A DNA stretch of 64,000 nucleotides, taken from contig NZ_VCPD01000002.1 of NCBI RefSeq assembly GCF_005938215.1, positions 124,001-188,000 of the forward strand, read 5' to 3'. Below are positions 60,629 through 64,000 of the stretch, in pieces. The stretch's first letter is position 1, and every line of letters begins with the position of its first letter. Below the pieces are notes generated by a model. That model searched no databases, was not told the origin of the DNA, and saw only the letters and a list, made by a program, of their open reading frames with translations. Both the position numbers and the translations under genes were made by a program. The DNA is from Ruegeria sediminis (GTDB lineage Bacteria; Pseudomonadota; Alphaproteobacteria; Rhodobacterales; Rhodobacteraceae).

Positions 60629-60748
60629 GAATAGCGCGCGTATAAGGCAGCTTTTCCCCGGTTGCAAGGGTGGAAAACCGTCTGCGTCATGGTATCGACG
60701 CTTTCCCGTGGCACCAAAAGGCGGACTGCCGGGAACAAGGTGGGATAC

Positions 60749-61879
60749 ATGGACAGTACTGCAACACGCCAGGCCGTCGGGGCCGTGGCACTTGGCGTCG
60801 GCCTGATGCTGACCGCTACGATGGGCCGTTCCGAGTTGCCGACGTATAAACTGGCCGGCGGCTACGTCTTTGCACCCTACGGTCAACTTCATTTCGCCTA
60901 CCAGTCCTTTGATGATGGGCAGGAAAAGACTGGCAACATCGTCGACATCACCAACTCCAACAGCCGGTTGGGCTTTTTCATTGAGCCCGGCTCGGATTTG
61001 GCCGCGTTGTCTTTTCAGTTCGAATCCGGCCTGGGGTTTCGTCCGTCCAGCAAGACAAGCCAGACATTCACGCCCAAGTTCTGGGACTGGAGCCGGACCG
61101 ATCTTCGCAAGGTCCAGTTCATACATGACAGCCATCTCGGCACATTCAGGATCGGGCAAGGCAGCATGCCGACGGACGGCGTTGCGGAGTCCAATCTCGG
61201 CGGCACGGTTGTCGTGGCGAAATCCACGATACCCGAAGCCAACGGAGCCTATTTCCTGCGCGCGTCGGACGGAACGCTCACCGGCGTCACGATTGGCGAC
61301 ACGTTCGACAACTTCGACGGATCGCGCCGTCTCAGGTTGCGGTACGACACACCCGCGATCGCCGGGTTCTCCTTGTCCGCAGGCATCGGAAAGGAGGTCC
61401 TGAAATCCGGGGACGACGATCGGTACTACGGCTTCGCGCTACGCTTTGACCGGAGTTTCGACAGATTCAAGGTCATTGGCGCGATCGGTTCGGGCTATGC
61501 CGATGGAAGGCCCGGAACTTCGCGCATGACGGTCGGTTCCATATCCGCCCTGGATCAACGCAGCGGCCTTTATCTGTCGGTGGCCGCGGGCCAGTCATCC
61601 GAGGAAACACAGCCAGGTTACATCTACGTCAAAGGCGGGTGGAACACGGACCTGTTCGACTTTGGTCCGACCAACTTCGTGATCGAGAGTTTTCTGGGTC
61701 GGGACTATGCCGCGCGCGCATCGACCTCGCGCATGTGGGGTGCAGGCATCATCCAGAACTTCGAGCAGCGGAATCTCGAGGTCTACGGAGGATACCGCTC
61801 ATTTTCCTACGACGATCCCACGCCCGTCAGCTATCAGGACGCAGGCGCGGTCCAGATCGGCGCGCGGGTCAGGTTCTGA
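60749..61879 (+). CDS. Outer-membrane porin-like beta-barrel protein
   Basis: A 376-residue protein. A signal-like start (VGAVALGVGLMLTATMGRSE) precedes beta-rich sequence with alternating strands (GGYVFAPYGQLHFAYQSFDD, SRLGFFIEPGSDLAALSFQF, KVQFIHDSHLGTFRIGQGSM) and a C-terminal Phe (GAVQIGARVRF), as required for barrel assembly. The 16-strand porin type is inferred. The start is ATG 60749; longer frames lack a signal sequence. Confidence 0.8.
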   Translation: MDSTATRQAVGAVALGVGLMLTATMGRSELPTYKLAGGYVFAPYGQLHFAYQSFDDGQEKTGNIVDITNSNSRLGFFIEPGSDLAALSFQFESGLGFRPSSKTSQTFTPKFWDWSRTDLRKVQFIHDSHLGTFRIGQGSMPTDGVAESNLGGTVVVAKSTIPEANGAYFLRASDGTLTGVTIGDTFDNFDGSRRLRLRYDTPAIAGFSLSAGIGKEVLKSGDDDRYYGFALRFDRSFDRFKVIGAIGSGYADGRPGTSRMTVGSISALDQRSGLYLSVAAGQSSEETQPGYIYVKGGWNTDLFDFGPTNFVIESFLGRDYAARASTSRMWGAGIIQNFEQRNLEVYGGYRSFSYDDPTPVSYQDAGAVQIGARVRF

Positions 61880-61886
61880 GCAAAGT

Positions 61887-62948
61887 TCAGAACGCGTATT
61901 TCACGGCAAACTGCACCCGGTCCGCGTCAAAGGAATTGCCCGAAGCATCCTTGCGGCGCCCGTTGAAATACTCGGCCATCAGCGTTGTGTTCTTGTAGAC
62001 GGTGTAAAACGCCGACAGATGGACGGTCTGCAGATCCTTGGTATTGGTTCCTACGGCCCGGTCCAGGTCCACCCAGCCACCCGTGATGGCAAGCTTCAGC
62101 TTGTCGTTGACCTGATGCGAAACGGTCACGGCGCCGGCGTTGTATTCGACCGTGTCGCCGCCAAGAAACACCGCAGGTCCCGAAAGACCGGCGTTGAGAA
62201 TGTCCGCGGTACCGTCACCGATGGAAACCCCGGCCTTGATCGTGCCGCCCTGCCACGGACGGAAAAGACCTGCGAATGTCATGCCCCAGCCTTCGACGTC
62301 GTTGCCGGAAATGGTCGCGTCGCGCCAAAGGCCGGAAACACGGACCATTCCAAAGTCAAAGCCGTAGCGCACAGCCGCTGTGAAGGCGACGTCGTCCGAA
62401 TTGGCTACATCCTCTTCCGCCGAAGCCGAGACGGTCCATCTTGCGCTCGGGTTGAAGGTGTAACGCACTTGCGGCTTCCGCGCGAAGGGATAGCCGCCGG
62501 GCCCCTGGAAATCCACGGTGTCGGCAAGGGTTTCGACCGACATGTAGTTGGTCCAGTTCTGGCCGACGATGAAGCCGTTCCATTCCACGAACGCGTGGCG
62601 CAATCTCAGGGCTTCGTTGCTGCCGTAGAAGTCGCCCTCGAATCGGGCAAAGATGTCCTGGCCGTGGACGTCGAAACCGATCCGCGTTTCTCGAACGTTT
62701 GCTCGGTCGAAAGTGCCCGTCGCCGGTCCGTTGGGAAGCCCGATGTTGCGGATCTGAGCGGTCGTATTTCCAAGCTCGTAGTCAAAGTCCCGGATCAAAT
62801 CCAGTTTGACATAGCCATAAGGCGTGACGGTCACACCGGATCCGATATCGAATGCCAAGGGCGACCGGTCATCTTCGGCAAATGCGGGCGACAGGCCGAT
62901 CGTCGTCGCCACGCAGCCGCAACAAATGGTTTTCAAGACGGTTTGCAT
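61887..62948 (-). CDS. Porin, DcaP-like family
   Basis: A 353-residue barrel protein. The signal peptide is MQTVLKTICCGCVATTIGLS, then PAFA. The mature part starts GVTVTPYGYVKLDLIRDFDY and includes RETRIGFDVHGQDIFARFEG and LRHAFVEWNGFIVGQNWTNY, as in DcaP/dicarboxylate-type porins; it ends VQFAVKYAF (C-terminal Phe). It is tail to tail with the other porin gene, with 7 bases between the stops. Confidence 0.85.
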   Translation of the reverse strand: MQTVLKTICCGCVATTIGLSPAFAEDDRSPLAFDIGSGVTVTPYGYVKLDLIRDFDYELGNTTAQIRNIGLPNGPATGTFDRANVRETRIGFDVHGQDIFARFEGDFYGSNEALRLRHAFVEWNGFIVGQNWTNYMSVETLADTVDFQGPGGYPFARKPQVRYTFNPSARWTVSASAEEDVANSDDVAFTAAVRYGFDFGMVRVSGLWRDATISGNDVEGWGMTFAGLFRPWQGGTIKAGVSIGDGTADILNAGLSGPAVFLGGDTVEYNAGAVTVSHQVNDKLKLAITGGWVDLDRAVGTNTKDLQTVHLSAFYTVYKNTTLMAEYFNGRRKDASGNSFDADRVQFAVKYAF

Positions 62949-63065
62949 ATCGAACCCCGCAAAAGCACTCGTTCTTGGTGGCAAGATACCGCATCTGGTC
63001 GGGACACAGACTGCGCCAAATCAAATGAAACGCACCTGTTGTGCAAAGGACGCAGATCGCCTGCG

Positions 63066-63905
63066 TCAGTCTTGATCGGCTTCCACGGCGCGATAATGAC
63101 CGTTCCGAACCTGATCCTCGCAAAACCTGGCAAGTTCCTTGCGGTCGGCAAAGCCCGCCACCGGCACGGCCGGATGATAGATCAGTTCGACCGAACCCTG
63201 CGGCCATGCCGCCAGCGTCTTGAGCAGATGCGGACCAAAGTCCATGTCTCCCCACCAGCCATAGAAGCGGTCGGGCTGTCCCTTGGGGGCGTGAAACACG
63301 ACAGTGACCGGCTGCACATACATGAAGGACCTGAGTTTCGGGGCGAAAAACGCTGCGAACAGTGTGGTTTTGAACGGCAGCACGCGCAGCCCGTCGGTCG
63401 AGGTTCCTTCCGGGAAGAACAGCAGCTTGTGCCCTGCCCTGAGCCGTTCTTCGAACAACTTTGTCTGCTCTCGCGCTTTTCTCGGATTGCGCTCGATGAA
63501 CACCGTTCCGGCCGCGCGGGCCAGCCAGCCGATGGCCGGCCATTGCGCGACCTCATCCTTGGACACGAAATAGACGCGCTTGCGCGCATTGAGCGCGAAG
63601 ATGTCCAGCCATGACGTATGGTTCGCCACGACTGCGCCGCGTTCGCGCATCAGGTCGCCGGTGGTCCGAAGCTTGATGCCAAGAATGCGGAACGCATTCC
63701 GGCCCACGAACTGCGGCAGAAAGGCCGTGACCGGCCGGTGCATCCCGCAGATCGGCTTTTCGATCAGGCGGATCGCAACCAGAACCAGCAGACCGACAAA
63801 AAGCATCGCGGCAAGCGGCACGCCGCGCAGGATCACCAGAAGCCAGCCCAATGCGCCGATTTCCACCGGGTCCGGCGCGTCCTCGCTATGCCATGACGGG
63901 TTCAT
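63066..63905 (-). CDS. olsA: Lyso-ornithine lipid O-acyltransferase OlsA (PlsC family)
   Basis: A 279-residue membrane acyltransferase. The PlsC motifs are VVANHTSWLDIFAL (HX4D) and LLFFPEGTSTDGLRVLPFKT (binding and FPEG block). A membrane helix lies at PLAAMLFVGLLVLVAIRLIE. The ATG overlaps the stop of the upstream olsB-like gene (ATGA), which points to the second step of ornithine lipid synthesis and not a general lysophosphatidate acyltransferase. ATG 63905 is supported by this overlap. Confidence 0.85.
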   Translation of the reverse strand: MNPSWHSEDAPDPVEIGALGWLLVILRGVPLAAMLFVGLLVLVAIRLIEKPICGMHRPVTAFLPQFVGRNAFRILGIKLRTTGDLMRERGAVVANHTSWLDIFALNARKRVYFVSKDEVAQWPAIGWLARAAGTVFIERNPRKAREQTKLFEERLRAGHKLLFFPEGTSTDGLRVLPFKTTLFAAFFAPKLRSFMYVQPVTVVFHAPKGQPDRFYGWWGDMDFGPHLLKTLAAWPQGSVELIYHPAVPVAGFADRKELARFCEDQVRNGHYRAVEADQD

Positions 63906-64000
63906 CGGTCGGGTGACGCTCCGGCGTAGATGCGCCTCTGGCGCTCGTTCATTCGGGCGGTGTCGAGGATCAGACACACGTCGGTGGTGTTGAAGCCGTG
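63902..64000 (-). CDS. olsB: Ornithine-acyl-ACP N-acyltransferase OlsB-like, C-terminal end (truncated by window edge)
   Basis: The frame is open from 64000 to the stop at 63902 and encodes HGFNTTDVCLILDTARMNER, then QRRIYAGASPDR. The FNTTDVCLILDT segment resembles the end of OlsB/hemolysin-like acyltransferases that make lyso-ornithine lipid. Only 32 residues are visible. The ATGA overlap with olsA supports an olsB-olsA operon. Confidence 0.6.
   Translation of the reverse strand, partial: HGFNTTDVCLILDTARMNERQRRIYAGASPDR

Overview
The window is chromosomal DNA from a marine-type alphaproteobacterium, most likely a member of the Rhodobacteraceae (roseobacter group). This rests on protein resemblance and gene order: a sufBCDS operon carrying two Yip1-type membrane proteins, very long PstC and PstA permeases, IalB, class II DAHP synthase, GlxA-type and LuxR-solo regulators, a dense acyl-CoA catabolic cluster, and an apparent olsB-olsA pair at the right edge. 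The DNA is GC-rich, and most genes sit in tightly packed operons with ATGA or TGATG overlaps.

Layout. 1-5.1 kb: the 3' part of the suf iron-sulfur cluster operon (sufB, a YbjQ remnant, sufC, sufD, two Yip1-like proteins, sufS). 5.2-12.2 kb: tRNA-Arg(CCG) followed by a roughly 7-kb integrative element. It has a 14-bp core repeat at both ends and repeated 9-bp candidate integrase arm sites inside both ends. It encodes a tyrosine integrase, a Bro-N/DUF3102-like protein, a leftward block of small phage-like genes and a serine recombinase. It also holds an 838-bp ORF-poor palindrome-rich region and two AT-richer rightward cargo genes next to attR. 12.3-20.5 kb: envelope genes (DUF882 peptidase, L,D-transpeptidase, lpxD with a dedicated ACP and ketosynthase, IalB), a candidate small RNA, a HerA-like ATPase and a lipoprotein. 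20.7-26.0 kb: a branched-chain amino acid ABC transporter. 26.1-32.9 kb: a PQQ-type sugar dehydrogenase homologue, a GlxA regulator, class II DAHP synthase, a PAS protein, yicC-gmk and a gamma-carbonic anhydrase. 33.0-40.4 kb: phoR-pstSCAB-phoU-phoB with a clear Pho box. 40.4-44.5 kb: a LysR regulator divergent from glutaryl-CoA dehydrogenase, then a SulP transporter. 44.8-57.0 kb: fatty-acid/acyl-CoA genes, including a leftward operon with two acyl-CoA dehydrogenases, an SDR, a nitronate monooxygenase-like protein, a histidine phosphatase, an APH-type kinase and an IclR regulator. 57.2-60.5 kb: aroQ overlapping a LuxR solo, then rpsB-tsf. 60.7-64.0 kb: two porins and the ornithine-lipid acyltransferase pair.

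How the parts work together. The Pho operon is a self-contained phosphate sensing and uptake unit. The suf operon supplies Fe-S clusters. The acyl-CoA operon resembles systems that phosphorylate and then dehydrogenate or eliminate from hydroxyacyl-CoA substrates, but its substrate cannot be read from sequence. The integrated element is the only clearly foreign segment, and its cargo and ORF-poor region are the most likely places for undescribed biology. All functional calls come from reading the translated sequences; no database search was run.
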